Positions 18,931-28,784 of a stretch of 64,000 nt of DNA are shown one piece after another. The translations under genes were made by a program, and so were the position numbers. The DNA is taken from assembly GCA_031292625.1 (NCBI GenBank), contig JARLGU010000012.1, forward strand, positions 124,001 to 188,000, written 5' to 3'. Source of the DNA: Capsulimonadaceae bacterium. GTDB taxonomy: Bacteria; Armatimonadota; Armatimonadia; Armatimonadales; Capsulimonadaceae. Positions within the stretch are counted from its first letter, which is position 1, and each line of letters begins with the position of its first letter. A model generated the notes under the pieces. It was not told the DNA's origin. It saw only the letters and a list, made by a program, of their open reading frames with translations, and did not search any database.

Positions 18931-19060
18931 CTCGCCGACAGGCTGATCACGTTCGACTCGTTTCCCGGCGCCGCCTAACTTTGGCGGTTGCCGGGATTTC
19001 GAGCATGCTGCCGTTGGCCGCGATAGGGCCTGCAGTGCTCTGTTCTGCACGCTATGCGCC

Positions 19061-19096
19061 CTAATCTAGACTTATCCAGTAGAGATTAGGTATAAT
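19061..19096 (+). promoter_or_regulatory. Possible internal promoter before cysT
   Basis: TATAAT at 19091-19096 lies 63 bp before cysT, and a TAGACT-like -35 fits 17 bp upstream. A short inverted repeat CTAATCT (19061-19067) / AGATTAG (19083-19089) brackets this -35. A second start point for the permease genes is possible. Confidence 0.4.
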
Positions 19097-19158
19097 TCCA
19101 AAGAGTGCGGCAAAAGCGTTTCTGATCGCTAAAGAACGCTCGGTTGCGAGGGTGGCGA

Positions 19159-20064
19159 ATGACGGCTGTGGCTTCTCCCAAGACAGCACGGACGAAAACT
19201 CGGTCGCTCCGGGTAATCCCGGGGTTCGGACTCAGTCTGGGCTACACGGTTTTCTATCTGAGCATCATCGTCCTGATCCCGCTGTCGACGATTTTTCTCA
19301 AGAGCGCCCAGATCGGCCTATCCGGTATGTGGCGGATTATGTCCGACCCGCGCGTCCTGGCGGCGTTCAACCTGTCGTTCGGCTCCGCGTTCGCTGCTGC
19401 GCTGACCAACGTATTTGCCGGCGTCCTCATCGCATGGGTGTTGGTCCGGTACCGCTTTCCCGGCGTCCGCTTGATCGACGCGCTGATCGACCTTCCGTTC
19501 GCGCTCCCGACATCGGTTGCGGGCATCAGTCTCGCCGCGGTGTACGCGAATACGGGATATCTTGGGCGCTATCTTGAATCTGGCGTTATTGGGCTCCCTG
19601 CGTTGGCCGGCCATCATTTTGCATTACATTTTCCGCCGGTTAAAATCGCCTATACGGGCCATGGCGTCTATATTGCGCTGCTGTTTATCGGCCTGCCGTT
19701 TATCGTCCGCACCGTTCAGCCGGTGCTGGAGGAACTCGGCGCGGATGTCGAGGAGGCCGCCGCGAGCCTGGGTGCGAGCCGTTGGCAGACGATCGTCCGG
19801 GTGATATTTCCGATGATGCTTCCCGCGCTGCTGACGGGCTTTTCGCTGGCGTTCGCACGCGGTCTGGGCGAGTACGGCTCGGTCATCTTTATCTCGAACA
19901 ACAAGCCATTCGAGGGCGAGATCCTGCCAAAATTGATTATCGAGAAGCTGGAGCAGTTCAACTATCCTGGCGCAACGACGATCGGCGTGCTGATGCTGCT
20001 CGCATCGTTCGCGCTTTTGCTTACCGTGAACGTTCTTCAGCGCTGGGCGAGCCGGTGGCAGTAG
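19159..20064 (+). CDS. cysT: Sulfate ABC transporter permease CysT
   Basis: The 301-residue inner-membrane protein has about six helices (GYTVFYLSIIVLIPLSTIF at the N-terminus). Its EAA loop reads EELGADVEEAAASLGASRWQTIVRVIFPMM, the contact site for the CysA ATPase. Motifs DLPFALPTSVAGISLAA and FARGLGEYGSVIFISNN are typical of CysT (CysU). It should pair with CysW to form the sulfate/thiosulfate channel. I choose the ATG at 19159 with a GAGGG ribosome site just upstream rather than the TTG at 19144. A 228-bp gap separates it from the binding protein gene. Confidence 0.92.
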   Translation: MTAVASPKTARTKTRSLRVIPGFGLSLGYTVFYLSIIVLIPLSTIFLKSAQIGLSGMWRIMSDPRVLAAFNLSFGSAFAAALTNVFAGVLIAWVLVRYRFPGVRLIDALIDLPFALPTSVAGISLAAVYANTGYLGRYLESGVIGLPALAGHHFALHFPPVKIAYTGHGVYIALLFIGLPFIVRTVQPVLEELGADVEEAAASLGASRWQTIVRVIFPMMLPALLTGFSLAFARGLGEYGSVIFISNNKPFEGEILPKLIIEKLEQFNYPGATTIGVLMLLASFALLLTVNVLQRWASRWQ

Positions 20065-20098
20065 GGGTTGTTGACGGCGTTAATAGTAAGGAAGTCGC

Positions 20099-20944
20099 AT
20101 GAGCACTGTTCGACCGATTACAGCAAGCACGACAGAGCCCGCGTGGGTGCGCAGACTGCTCATTGCCGCCGTGTTGCTCTTGGTTATGGTTATGCTGATT
20201 TTGCCGCTTTGCGCGGTGTTTCAGCAGGCGTTCGAGAACGGCGCGGCAGCCTATTGGGCGGCCATCCGCGATGACGACTCCGTCGCGGCGATCAAGTTGA
20301 CGTTGCTGATCGCGGCGATTGCGGTTCCTCTTAACCTTGTTTTTGGAGTCGCGGCGGCATGGGCGATCACCAAGTTTGATTTTCCGCTCAAGAACCTCTT
20401 AAGCACGCTGATCGACTTACCGTTCGCGGTTTCGCCCGTGATCTCGGGGTTGATTTTCGTTCTCTTGTTCGGCCGCCGCGGCTACTTCGGTCCATGGCTG
20501 GAGAACCACAATATCGCTATTGTTTTTGCCCTGCCGGGAATGGTGCTTGCGACGGTCTTCGTGACGTTCCCATTTGTCGCGCGCGAGTTGATCCCGGTGA
20601 TGCAGTCGCTGGGGCGTGACGAGGAGCAGGCGGCGATCGTTCTGGGAGCGACAGGCTGGCAGACGTTCTGGCGGATCAGCCTGCCAAATATCCGGTGGGG
20701 ACTGCTCTATGCGGTGATCCTATGCAACGCCCGCGCGATGGGGGAGTTCGGCGCGGTGTCCGTGGTCTCCGGCCACGTCGCCGGTCTCAACAACACGATT
20801 CCGCTTCAGGTGGAGCTGTTCTACGACGATTACAACTTCAGCGGGGCGTTTGCGCTGGCTTCCGTGCTCGCGATGTTGGGCGTGGTGACGTTGATCCTCA
20901 AGAAGCTGATCGAGTGGCGCACGGGGATTCGCGCGGACGCATGA
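20099..20944 (+). CDS. cysW: Sulfate ABC transporter permease CysW
   Basis: This 281-residue permease, partner of CysT, has about six helices. Motifs are [20 protein letters not shown], the EAA-like loop [26 protein letters not shown], and [27 protein letters not shown], which is characteristic of CysW. TAAGGAAG lies just before the ATG. It sits 34 bp after cysT and 16 bp before cysA, consistent with one operon. It acts in the inner membrane to import sulfate for assimilation. Confidence 0.93.
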   Translation: MSTVRPITASTTEPAWVRRLLIAAVLLLVMVMLILPLCAVFQQAFENGAAAYWAAIRDDDSVAAIKLTLLIAAIAVPLNLVFGVAAAWAITKFDFPLKNLLSTLIDLPFAVSPVISGLIFVLLFGRRGYFGPWLENHNIAIVFALPGMVLATVFVTFPFVARELIPVMQSLGRDEEQAAIVLGATGWQTFWRISLPNIRWGLLYAVILCNARAMGEFGAVSVVSGHVAGLNNTIPLQVELFYDDYNFSGAFALASVLAMLGVVTLILKKLIEWRTGIRADA

Positions 20945-20960
20945 TGGTGGAAGAGGCGTT

Positions 20961-22037
20961 ATGAGTATCGAAGTTTCGCATATAAGCAAGTCGTTTGGCG
21001 GCTTTCAGGCTCTCAACGATATCAACTTGAAAGTCGAATCGGGCGAGTTGGTTGCGCTGCTGGGGCCATCGGGCTGCGGCAAGACGACGCTGCTGCGCAT
21101 AATCGCCGGGCTCGAGGCGGCGGACGAGGGTTCGGTTGTTGTCGAAGGAAAGGACGCCACCAATCAGGCTGCGCGTGAGCGCGGCGTCGGTTTCGTCTTC
21201 CAGCATTACGCACTTTTTCGTCACTTGAGCGTGCTCGAAAACGTTGCGTTCGGTCTGCGCGTCCGGCCCCGATCTTTACGCCCATCCAACGCCGAAATCA
21301 AGACGAAGGCGCTCGAACTGTTGCGATTGGTTCAACTGGAAGGGTTGGAGAAGCGCTCGCCGTCGGAGCTGTCGGGCGGGCAGCGTCAGAGAGTCGCGCT
21401 CGCGCGCGCTCTAGCGGTTGAGCCCAACGTCCTGCTGCTCGATGAGCCCTTCGGAGCGCTCGATGCCCAGGTGCGCATCGAGTTGCGGCGCTGGCTCCGG
21501 CGACTGCACGACGATCTGCACATGACCAGCGTGTTCGTGACGCATGACCAGGAGGAGGCGCTCGAGCTGGCCGACCGCGTCGTCGTGATGAACAAGGGGC
21601 AGATCGAGCAAATCGGGACGCCGCAAGAGGTCTACGAGAGGCCGGCGAGCCCCTTCGTCTACCACTTCCTGGGCTCCGTGAACCTGTTCCACGGGCGCGT
21701 GCACAATGGCCGCGCCACGATCGGTTCGCTCGATATTGCTGCGCCCGACGATCTCATTAACACCGAGTCGAAGGCCGTCGGCTTTGTGCGCCCGCACGAA
21801 TTGGAGATCAGCCGGAGTCCGAACGGCAAGGCGACGCTTCAGGCGCGCGTAAGCCACATCCACGCCGTCGGCGCCACGATTCGCGTCGAGTTGGTCGATG
21901 CGTCGACCCGGGAGTTTATCTCCGCCGAACTCACGCGCTCCCGTTACCAGGAACTCGCTCTCGTCGTGGGCGACCAGGTCTACGTAACCCCCAGCAACAT
22001 CCGCGTGTTCGCGGCGGACCTCGATTTCTCGATCTGA
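20961..22037 (+). CDS. cysA: Sulfate ABC transporter ATPase CysA
   Basis: The 358-residue protein has an ABC domain (residues 1-235) with Walker [10 protein letters not shown], signature [16 protein letters not shown], Walker [15 protein letters not shown] and switch H in [17 protein letters not shown]-terminal TOBE-type region ([37 protein letters not shown]) follows. This is the standard CysA layout. It drives sulfate/thiosulfate import through CysTW. It is the last gene of the transporter cluster. Confidence 0.95.
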   Translation: MSIEVSHISKSFGGFQALNDINLKVESGELVALLGPSGCGKTTLLRIIAGLEAADEGSVVVEGKDATNQAARERGVGFVFQHYALFRHLSVLENVAFGLRVRPRSLRPSNAEIKTKALELLRLVQLEGLEKRSPSELSGGQRQRVALARALAVEPNVLLLDEPFGALDAQVRIELRRWLRRLHDDLHMTSVFVTHDQEEALELADRVVVMNKGQIEQIGTPQEVYERPASPFVYHFLGSVNLFHGRVHNGRATIGSLDIAAPDDLINTESKAVGFVRPHELEISRSPNGKATLQARVSHIHAVGATIRVELVDASTREFISAELTRSRYQELALVVGDQVYVTPSNIRVFAADLDFSI

Positions 22038-22159
22038 CGCGGCCGGATGGGAGGCGGGGCGTAATTGGGCGTTTCGCTTTTCGCTGGACGATCGTTGCCA
22101 ACGAGAGCGGCCGATAGTTTTGCGCAAAATCGCCAAAACTTGGCTCGCTCAAGTAGAAT

Positions 22160-23137
22160 ATGGGTATGAACCCGAACAGCACGCCGCCTGCGGAACCTAC
22201 TCCGAATGCGGATCGGCTCGCTCTTCAACTGCACGTATTTCAGGCGCTGTCAATCTTATTGGCGGTTCTCCTGGTGCTCGGAGCGGGGATCTACATCTAT
22301 AAGCAGACACAAATTTCGCCTGTCCACGTTGACGTCAACGGACAGCACGTCACGGATTTCACCGATTACAACGCCGCCGCGAGGGCGCTCGATAAGCTGC
22401 GCTCCGATGCCGCGGACGGTTTCCCGTCGTCCGCTCACCCGCAGTTTGCGGAGAAGGTCCAGATCGTCCGCTACCCGTCGAATTGGCGGGATCTGCAACT
22501 TGCCTTCTCCGATCGCGCGGCGGACGACCTTGCTCAGAAGCTGCACGTTATTGTGAACGCCGCCGCGATCTTGGCTGACAATGCGGTTGTCGTTGCATTG
22601 CCGAGCAAGGATGAAGCGCAGAAGGCGCTTGACGCGGTGACAAAGCACTATGCCAGCTTGCCGCCAGCAGACCCGGTAGACGGTACGCCCAAGATCCGCG
22701 AAAAGGTGACCATCGTATCGCGGCGCGTGCCTGCCGCGCTGGCCAAGAAGAAGATCGCCGATGCGGTTCAGGTGATGCTTACGGCGCCGCCGGCGCAAAC
22801 GTACACGGTGCAGAATCGCGATACGGGTTGGCGGATTGCGCGCAAGTTCCACATGCGGTTCGACAAGTTCATCGAATCCAACGCCGGCCGCGACATCAAC
22901 CGGCTCTCGATCGGCGATACGGTAAACGTAAGCGTCGCGACCCCGCCGATCACCGTCATCGTGACCAAACGTTCGCAGCGCCAAGAGCCGATCCGCCAGG
23001 GGGCGTCGGCCGACCGGGCGGGCATGCGATCGCTGACAACTCTTACGACCTACGTGAACGGCGTCGCGCAAGGAAATCCCGAGACGCTCAACGTCACGAC
23101 CCTCAAGCGTGCGGCCCCTGCGCGCTCCGTGATGTAG
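22160..23137 (+). CDS. Membrane-anchored LysM-domain protein
   Basis: The 325-residue protein has one N-terminal transmembrane helix (VFQALSILLAVLLVLGAGIYIY, residues 24-45), then an extracytoplasmic region. A probable LysM module lies near residues 215-260 (QTYTVQNRDTGWRIARKFHMRFDKFIESNAGRDINRLSIGDTVNV), which would bind peptidoglycan. The C-terminal stretch TVIVTKRSQRQEPIRQGASADRA resembles the region before G5 domains in wall-remodelling proteins, but no hydrolase domain is seen. A TTGGCT/TAGAAT promoter-like pair lies at the start. Likely a cell-wall-associated factor; the exact role is unknown. It converges on the next gene with 8 bp between stops. Confidence 0.75.
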   Translation: MGMNPNSTPPAEPTPNADRLALQLHVFQALSILLAVLLVLGAGIYIYKQTQISPVHVDVNGQHVTDFTDYNAAARALDKLRSDAADGFPSSAHPQFAEKVQIVRYPSNWRDLQLAFSDRAADDLAQKLHVIVNAAAILADNAVVVALPSKDEAQKALDAVTKHYASLPPADPVDGTPKIREKVTIVSRRVPAALAKKKIADAVQVMLTAPPAQTYTVQNRDTGWRIARKFHMRFDKFIESNAGRDINRLSIGDTVNVSVATPPITVIVTKRSQRQEPIRQGASADRAGMRSLTTLTTYVNGVAQGNPETLNVTTLKRAAPARSVM

Positions 23138-23145
23138 GCCGTCGC

Positions 23146-24255
23146 CTACCCACGCAAATACGACGCCATGGCCTTCGCCAGCGAGGCTCCGAACTCGCGA
23201 AGGCCGTCGGGCGTGACGTCGACTTCGTGCGCCTTGCCGTACGTAACCTCGAGTACGCCGGCGAACTTCGGCGCGCAGGCGATTTGTACCCATCCGGCGG
23301 ACGATGCCGCCAGCCCCTTATTCCAGTCCACGCCGTGGGCGATCGTGTCCGCGCTATGGTAGGGAAGATGTCCGTCGTGGATGTCCTCGACAAGCGCGGT
23401 CAGCTTGTCGAGTTCTGTCTGCCACGGTTGCGGTTGGCCGGTGAAGAAGATGGTGTCGTTGATCCCATCGCGGAGATACGGCGCGTGGATGTCGAGGTAG
23501 AAATCGAGGCGGTTCTTGCACCCAAGCAATAGCTCCTGCAGCGCACGAACGGACGCATAGAGCGGCGATGCGCCAAAGTCGCGGTTGTGGTCATGCGGCT
23601 TGCGCGCCTTGCCCTGGTCGCCCTCTTCGACGCCGTCCTTGTCCATGAACGGCACGACGACTAATTCGTAGTTTTCGTGAAGCCACGCGGCGCCTGGCGA
23701 TTGAGCGGTGAGCCACTCGGACAAAATGCCTTCCATGACGAAGTTGGCGGACACCTCGCAAGCGTGCGTGCGCGCGATCAGCGCGACTGTTCGCGCGCCG
23801 TTCCTGCGTTTTGCCGGCACGCGTAGGAGTTCGACCGGCCGGCCGTGCTCGCTGGCGCAGAGCGTGCCGCGCTCGACTCTGCCGGGCGCAATTCGCGTCT
23901 CCAGCTCGCGGAGGAACCGTTCGAGATGGCGCTGCGTGTAGAGCGGGGCGAACGAGAAGTATGCAACATCTACGCGGGGCGGGATCGTGACGGTGAACGA
24001 TGTCCGCGGCGAATCCGTTCGGCCCAGCCAATGCCAGTCAATGGCATTCCAGCTTGCGCAGGGGCCGCATGCGGAGAAAACGTCGCCGTTCGTAAAGCGA
24101 AACGTAAGCGTCCTGCCGGCTGCGCCGGAGACGCGCAGGGCCCACCAGAACCACCATTCGCCGGTGTCGCGCAGATCTTGGCGCACGTCGATCGTGTTGC
24201 CGTCGATGTGCTCGACAAGGATGTTGCCGCCTGGGAATTCGGCATCGATTTTCAT
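23146..24255 (-). CDS. M14-family zinc carboxypeptidase
   Basis: The 369-residue cytoplasmic protein belongs to the M14 family of the cytosolic/AGBL-like or murein-peptide type. An N-terminal beta-sandwich (residues 1-105) precedes the catalytic domain. Zinc ligands are visible as His164 and Glu167 (THACE) and His257 (DIH), the substrate-binding Asn-Arg as HNRD (224-225), and the catalytic glutamate as Glu336 (LEVTYG). It removes C-terminal residues or a peptide side chain; the neighbouring LysM protein hints at peptidoglycan peptides, but this is only context. ATG with an AAAGGAT ribosome site. Confidence 0.82.
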   Translation of the reverse strand: MKIDAEFPGGNILVEHIDGNTIDVRQDLRDTGEWWFWWALRVSGAAGRTLTFRFTNGDVFSACGPCASWNAIDWHWLGRTDSPRTSFTVTIPPRVDVAYFSFAPLYTQRHLERFLRELETRIAPGRVERGTLCASEHGRPVELLRVPAKRRNGARTVALIARTHACEVSANFVMEGILSEWLTAQSPGAAWLHENYELVVVPFMDKDGVEEGDQGKARKPHDHNRDFGASPLYASVRALQELLLGCKNRLDFYLDIHAPYLRDGINDTIFFTGQPQPWQTELDKLTALVEDIHDGHLPYHSADTIAHGVDWNKGLAASSAGWVQIACAPKFAGVLEVTYGKAHEVDVTPDGLREFGASLAKAMASYLRG

Positions 24256-24310
24256 GGGACGATCCTTTCACGGATAGTCATGTGGCTATGGAAATTGTTT
24301 TGACGGAAAG

Positions 24311-24401
<91 letters not shown>

Positions 24402-24434
24402 CTGAGGCTGCCGATGACGCTGACGTCGGGCGTT

Positions 24435-24510
24435 TGGTGGGGCTGGAGGGAATCGAACCCCCGACACGCCGCTTAGGACGCGGCTGCTCTATCCCCTGAG
24501 CTACAACCCC
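24435..24510 (-). tRNA. tRNA-Arg (anticodon CCT)
   Basis: The 76-nt minus-strand gene has acceptor stem GGGGTTG/CAGCCCC, D-stem GCTC/GAGC, anticodon stem GCCGC/GCGGC with loop GTCCTAA (anticodon CCT, reading AGG), T-loop TTCGATT and encoded CCA. Confidence 0.95.
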
Positions 24511-24545
24511 AAAGTGGACTTCGCGCCTTACGCGACCGGCATCCC

Positions 24546-24573
24546 ATTATACCTCAGGTTGCGAGCGTGTCAA
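24546..24573 (-). promoter_or_regulatory. tRNA promoter
   Basis: On the minus strand TTGACA (24568-24573) and TATAAT (24546-24551) are 16 bp apart, 36 bp before tRNA-Arg. Both tRNAs are probably one transcript. Confidence 0.75.
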
Positions 24574-24689
24574 CGCCAGTTTTGGCGGCCTCGCGGGTCA
24601 TCGCTTCTATAACTGTCAACATCGGCGCATCTCCGGTCTGAAGGGCGTGAACGGGGTTGATCGTTAGACACCAAGCAGTTTCGTGATCC

Positions 24690-24715
24690 GGCAGCTCCAT
24701 TGATGGGGCCTGACA
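24690..24715 (+). repeat. Dispersed repeat, copy 1
   Basis: GGCAGCTCCATTGATGGGG followed by CCTGACA. It matches 23 of 26 bases of the inverted copy at 45450-45475, and a shorter relative lies at 36055-36077. The core CCATTGATGG is nearly palindromic. Confidence 0.5.
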
Positions 24716-24894
24716 TGTCAGACCGGCCTTGGATTTATCCGCTGGAGCGGCTCGATGGGGATCGCCCAAAACGCGGCTTGATCACTGAAAAGCGCGCACG
24801 GCGACAGGGGTCTTTAACGGAAGATTGAAATCGCAATGATCTAGATCATATTGAATATGACGGCAATTTTTCTATTGAATATACTTTCGATTCG

Positions 24895-24924
24895 TTGACA
24901 GATGTTTGCTTGCTGCACTATACT
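24895..24924 (+). promoter_or_regulatory. Promoter of the FG-GAP/chitobiase-repeat gene
   Basis: TTGACA (24895-24900) and TATACT (24919-24924) are 18 bp apart. The predicted transcript has a leader of about 160 nt including hairpins CGGCG-AAA-CGCCG and CGCGCT-N6-AGCGCG just before the start codon. Confidence 0.65.
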
Positions 24925-25094
24925 AATTAGAGGCACGCTTTTGCGTTTGATCTAATTTTATAGAACTACGAACGCTGATATTCTCGTGTTTTTGACGGCG
25001 GCTCCGCTGCTCCGCTTCGAGGCGCGGAACGCATCCGGTAACGCTTTACGGCGAAACGCCGCGCTTCGTTGAGCGCGGCGGGAAAACGACTCCC

Positions 25095-28000
25095 ATGAAG
25101 ACATCGATTGGCAATAGGAAATCTCTCGTAACGATAATGGCGGCGGCCCTACTGCTCGTCGCAGGGCCATCGGCGGCGCTCGCGGCAAGCGACTCTGTGC
25201 TCACGACGATTTCAGTGAGTCCATCAATGGCCCTGGTGCTTCCGGGCGAGATCCAGCAGTTTTCGGCAATCGGCCTCGATCAATATGGCAGCCCGTTGGC
25301 GACACAGCCGCCATTTGGGTGGACCGTCTCTGGCGGCGGTACGATAGCGAACAGCGGCTTGTTCACTGCAGGGGGGGAGACGGGCGGTCCTTATTCGGCC
25401 ACAGCGTCCGCTGCCGGACTTTCGGGTTCGACGAACTTTAATATCGTGTCGACACGTACGGTAACATTCGGCAGTCCGATTTCGATTCCACTATCCGGTC
25501 AAAACGGGGTACTGGTTGCCGATATCGATGGAGATGGGCATCAGGACATTGTCGTAAGAACACAAGCTGGAGGCATCGTATTCCTATTTGGCAATGGCGA
25601 CAATACATTCACGCGCGTCGACTATCCATATGTCATTTCCGGCTTTAACCTGAACTCTGTCGGGATGGTAGCCGGAGATCTAAACGGAGACGGCAGCTTG
25701 GACATCGTTTGCAACACAAGTACCGGTGTTGCGGTGATCATGAATGCTGGCAACCGGAACTTTGCACGTCCCTTGCTCTATCCTGTCCTGTCGAATTGCG
25801 AAGCCGTTGCGCTTGGGGACTTCCGCGAGAACGGGAAGCTCGACATTGCATGCGTGAGCACGGGCAGCGGTTACGGTGCGGCTACCAATACCCTCACGGT
25901 GCTTTTGAACTACGGCGAAGGTAACTTCGGCGCCCCGGTAAATTATTCAATTCCAGGTGGCTATTACGGATATGTAATGGGCGTTGTTGCTCTCGACGTG
26001 AACTCGGACGGTCATCTGGACCTTGTATGTAGCGAGGAAGACGAACTCGATACGGCGAAATCGTCTGTCTTTCTCGGCGCTGGAGATGGCACCTTCACCC
26101 TTTCACCTAAGTCGCCAATTACCGTCGCTGGCGCATCTCTCTTGGCGACTGACCTAAATAACGACGGGATCCTCGACTTAGTCGCGTCGGACCACTGGGC
26201 AGGGCAGCCGCGATGGGGCATCTGTGACGGGAAGGGAGGCTTTAGTTCGATGACGGCGTCAGGAAATGGCTGGGCCGGGCCAATCGTTGCGGCCGACTTT
26301 GACGGCTGCGGATATAAGGATCTGGCGCAAGCTTATTCGTCGTCGCAAAACGTTGTGATTTTCGCTAGTAACGGTGACGGCACATTTGCACCGTGGGTGG
26401 GATATTCGCTAATAGCGTCGAACCCAGCCGTCGGAGACTTTAACGAAGACGGGCAACCAGACCTTGTCCTCTATTCAGATCCAACCCAGGTTGTCATCTA
26501 TCCCAACACCACAAACCCAGCGCCAACCATTACGTACCTTAGCCCCAATATCGCGCCCGTCGGCACGGCACTCACGTTGACCATTCACGGACATGGACTG
26601 CTTAGCCGTTCCGTAGCTAATTGGAACGGAACGCCCCTTCCAACTACGTTTAATTACTTAGACGGTACGCTCACTGCGAGCGTGCCCGCGGGATTGTTGA
26701 CCGCGCCGGGGTCTGCAACGGTTACGGTTACCACCGCGTCGCCAGGCGGCGGCACATCGAACTCTCTTACCATATCCTTCGCCAGTTCAGCTCCGACGCC
26801 TACGCTTTCCCCTGGTAGTGGCACGTATGCGAACTCGGTCACGGTGACCTTGTCCGATATGCTGAAGGATCCGTTGCTCAAGTTCTACTACACAACGGAC
26901 GGGTCCAAGCCTACGGTTTCATCGACACTCTATTCAGCTCCCTTTACGCTTGATTCCAGCGCAACGGTCAACGCGATTGCGGTTACGTCGGGCTACTCGA
27001 ATAGCGCCGTGGGTTCCGCGACCTACACGCTCTTGCCGCCCGCGCCAACGCCGACGTTCTCGCCGACGCCGGGTTCGTTCGCGAATACGGCGAGCGTGAC
27101 GATCAGCGATACGGACTCTAGTGCAACGATCTATTACACGACGGACGGCTCGACGCCGACGACAGGCTCTACGCCGTATACCGGACCGGTGGCGCTGAGC
27201 GCGACGAGTACGATCAAGGCGATCGCCGTCGACACGGCAAGCTACTCGAACAGCGCGGTGGCCTCGGCTACCTACACGCTCTTGCCGCCCGCGCCAACGC
27301 CGACATTCTCACCGACGCCGGGCTCGTTCGCGAATACGGCGCACGTGACGATCAGCGATGCAGACTCTAGCGCAACGATCTATTACTCGACAGACGGTTC
27401 GACGCCGACGACGAGTTCGACGCCGTATACCGGACCGGTGGCGCTGAGCGCGACGAGTACGATCAAGGCGATCGCCGTTGACCCGGCAAGCTACTCGAAT
27501 AGCGCCGTGGCCTCGGCGACGTACACGCTCTTGCCGCCCGCTCCGACTCCCACCTTCTCACGGACAGCGGGCTCGTTCGGGAACTCGACGAACGTGACGA
27601 TCAGCGATACGGATACGTCGGCGACGATCTATTATACGACGGACGGCTCGACGCCGACGACAAGCTCTACGCCGTACACCGGACCGGTGGCGCTGACCGC
27701 GACGACGACGATCAAGGCGATCGCCGTTGACACGGCAAGCTACTCGAATAGCGCAGTGGCCTCGGCGGTGTATACGCTGGCCTCGCCTGCCGCGACGCCG
27801 TCGTTCTCCCCGACACCCGGTCCGTTCGCGAACTCGGTGAGCGTTGCGATCGCCGATAGCACGCCGGGAGCGACGATTTATTACACGACCGATGGAATGA
27901 CGCCGACCACCGAGTCGGCGCAGTACACTCTGCCGCTGACCGTGACCCAGGCGACTCCGATCAATGCAATTGCCGTCGCGCCGGGTTATTCGACCAGCGC

Positions 28001-28784
28001 CGTGGGCTCCGCGGCGTACTCGATCTTGCCGCCAGCGGCGACACCGGTGATCATGCCGGCGTCCGGCTCGTATCCGGGCACTCGGAGCGTGACGATTACG
28101 GACGGCACGGCCGGCGTGACGATCTATTACACACTCGATGGCTCGACGCCGACCACCGCATCCGCTGTTTATAGCGCACCGCTCACGATTACGAGTACGA
28201 CGACGATCAAGGCAATCGCGGCCTCGGGCGATTCGTCGACGAGCGGCGTCGCCTCGGGGACAATCACGATTGTCTCGGCGTCGGGATTTTCGTATTCGGC
28301 GGGTCTCAACTTCTTCTCAAGCCCGTACGACTATCCGGGTGTCGCCCTGGATACGCTGTTCGGCTATACAGGCGTCAAGCTCGCGGTGTTCGATCCATCG
28401 TCGTATGCCTGGGCGGTCACGCCGACGGCGCCAGCGGATGCGCTCCGGCTGGGGGGCGGTTACTGGGCCCGATTCCCGCATGCGGTGACGTTGACGAGCA
28501 TCGGGACGCCTGCTCCATCGGGATCGCCTTTTGCGATCACGTTGGCGGCGGGATGGAACATGATCGGCGACCCGTTTACAACGGCCGCGCCGCTCTCGTC
28601 GATCACTTTCGGCGCCGATGGAATGAGTTATGCCGGTGCGGTTTTGAGCGGCCTCGTAGGCCCGGCGCTCTGGGCTTACGACTCTTCGTCGAACGGCTAC
28701 ATCAGCGCGACGAGTCTCGAACCCCTGAAAGGGTACTGGATCTTCGCCTATTCGGCGACCTCGATGAGCGTGCCTCATCCCTAG
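25095..28784 (+). CDS. Large secreted protein with FG-GAP and chitobiase-type repeats
   Basis: The 1229-residue exported protein has a signal peptide (VTIMAAALLLVAGPSAALA). Next is an Ig-like bacterial domain (TTISVSPSMALVLPGEIQQFSAIG), then FG-GAP/VCBS-like repeats of the form DxDxDGxxDIV up to residue about 470, which usually form a calcium-binding beta-propeller. An IPT/TIG-like domain follows (ITYLSPNIAPVGTALTLTIHGHGL). Next come six or more chitobiase C-terminal-type repeats of about 83 residues (ATIYYTTDGSTPTTSSTPYTGP), three nearly identical in DNA. The last 170 residues (AGWNMIGDPF, GYWIFAY) resemble surface-layer terminal modules. Probably a cell-surface or extracellular adhesin or carbohydrate-binding protein; no catalytic domain is seen. 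Confidence 0.85.
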   Translation: MKTSIGNRKSLVTIMAAALLLVAGPSAALAASDSVLTTISVSPSMALVLPGEIQQFSAIGLDQYGSPLATQPPFGWTVSGGGTIANSGLFTAGGETGGPYSATASAAGLSGSTNFNIVSTRTVTFGSPISIPLSGQNGVLVADIDGDGHQDIVVRTQAGGIVFLFGNGDNTFTRVDYPYVISGFNLNSVGMVAGDLNGDGSLDIVCNTSTGVAVIMNAGNRNFARPLLYPVLSNCEAVALGDFRENGKLDIACVSTGSGYGAATNTLTVLLNYGEGNFGAPVNYSIPGGYYGYVMGVVALDVNSDGHLDLVCSEEDELDTAKSSVFLGAGDGTFTLSPKSPITVAGASLLATDLNNDGILDLVASDHWAGQPRWGICDGKGGFSSMTASGNGWAGPIVAADFDGCGYKDLAQAYSSSQNVVIFASNGDGTFAPWVGYSLIASNPAVGDFNEDGQPDLVLYSDPTQVVIYPNTTNPAPTITYLSPNIAPVGTALTLTIHGHGLLSRSVANWNGTPLPTTFNYLDGTLTASVPAGLLTAPGSATVTVTTASPGGGTSNSLTISFASSAPTPTLSPGSGTYANSVTVTLSDMLKDPLLKFYYTTDGSKPTVSSTLYSAPFTLDSSATVNAIAVTSGYSNSAVGSATYTLLPPAPTPTFSPTPGSFANTASVTISDTDSSATIYYTTDGSTPTTGSTPYTGPVALSATSTIKAIAVDTASYSNSAVASATYTLLPPAPTPTFSPTPGSFANTAHVTISDADSSATIYYSTDGSTPTTSSTPYTGPVALSATSTIKAIAVDPASYSNSAVASATYTLLPPAPTPTFSRTAGSFGNSTNVTISDTDTSATIYYTTDGSTPTTSSTPYTGPVALTATTTIKAIAVDTASYSNSAVASAVYTLASPAATPSFSPTPGPFANSVSVAIADSTPGATIYYTTDGMTPTTESAQYTLPLTVTQATPINAIAVAPGYSTSAVGSAAYSILPPAATPVIMPASGSYPGTRSVTITDGTAGVTIYYTLDGSTPTTASAVYSAPLTITSTTTIKAIAASGDSSTSGVASGTITIVSASGFSYSAGLNFFSSPYDYPGVALDTLFGYTGVKLAVFDPSSYAWAVTPTAPADALRLGGGYWARFPHAVTLTSIGTPAPSGSPFAITLAAGWNMIGDPFTTAAPLSSITFGADGMSYAGAVLSGLVGPALWAYDSSSNGYISATSLEPLKGYWIFAYSATSMSVPHP
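27040..27790 (+). repeat. Three tandem near-identical 249-bp coding repeats
   Basis: Three copies of an 83-codon unit beginning LLPPAPTPTF lie in tandem inside the large secreted protein gene. They match so closely at DNA level that copy-number change by recombination is likely. Confidence 0.8.

Larger units (their letters stand above)
24511..25094. other. Intergenic region between tRNAs and the FG-GAP gene
   Basis: No convincing gene is seen in these 584 bases. They hold the tRNA promoter, a copy of a dispersed GGCAGC-CCATTGATGGGG repeat (24690-24715), a strong plus-strand promoter (24895-24924) and a leader of about 160 nt with several hairpins. Confidence 0.6.

Noticed and set aside
24554-24769. 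Minus-strand 71-codon frame beside the tRNA promoter
   Set aside because: It runs through the tRNA promoter and a dispersed repeat, and has no ribosome site.
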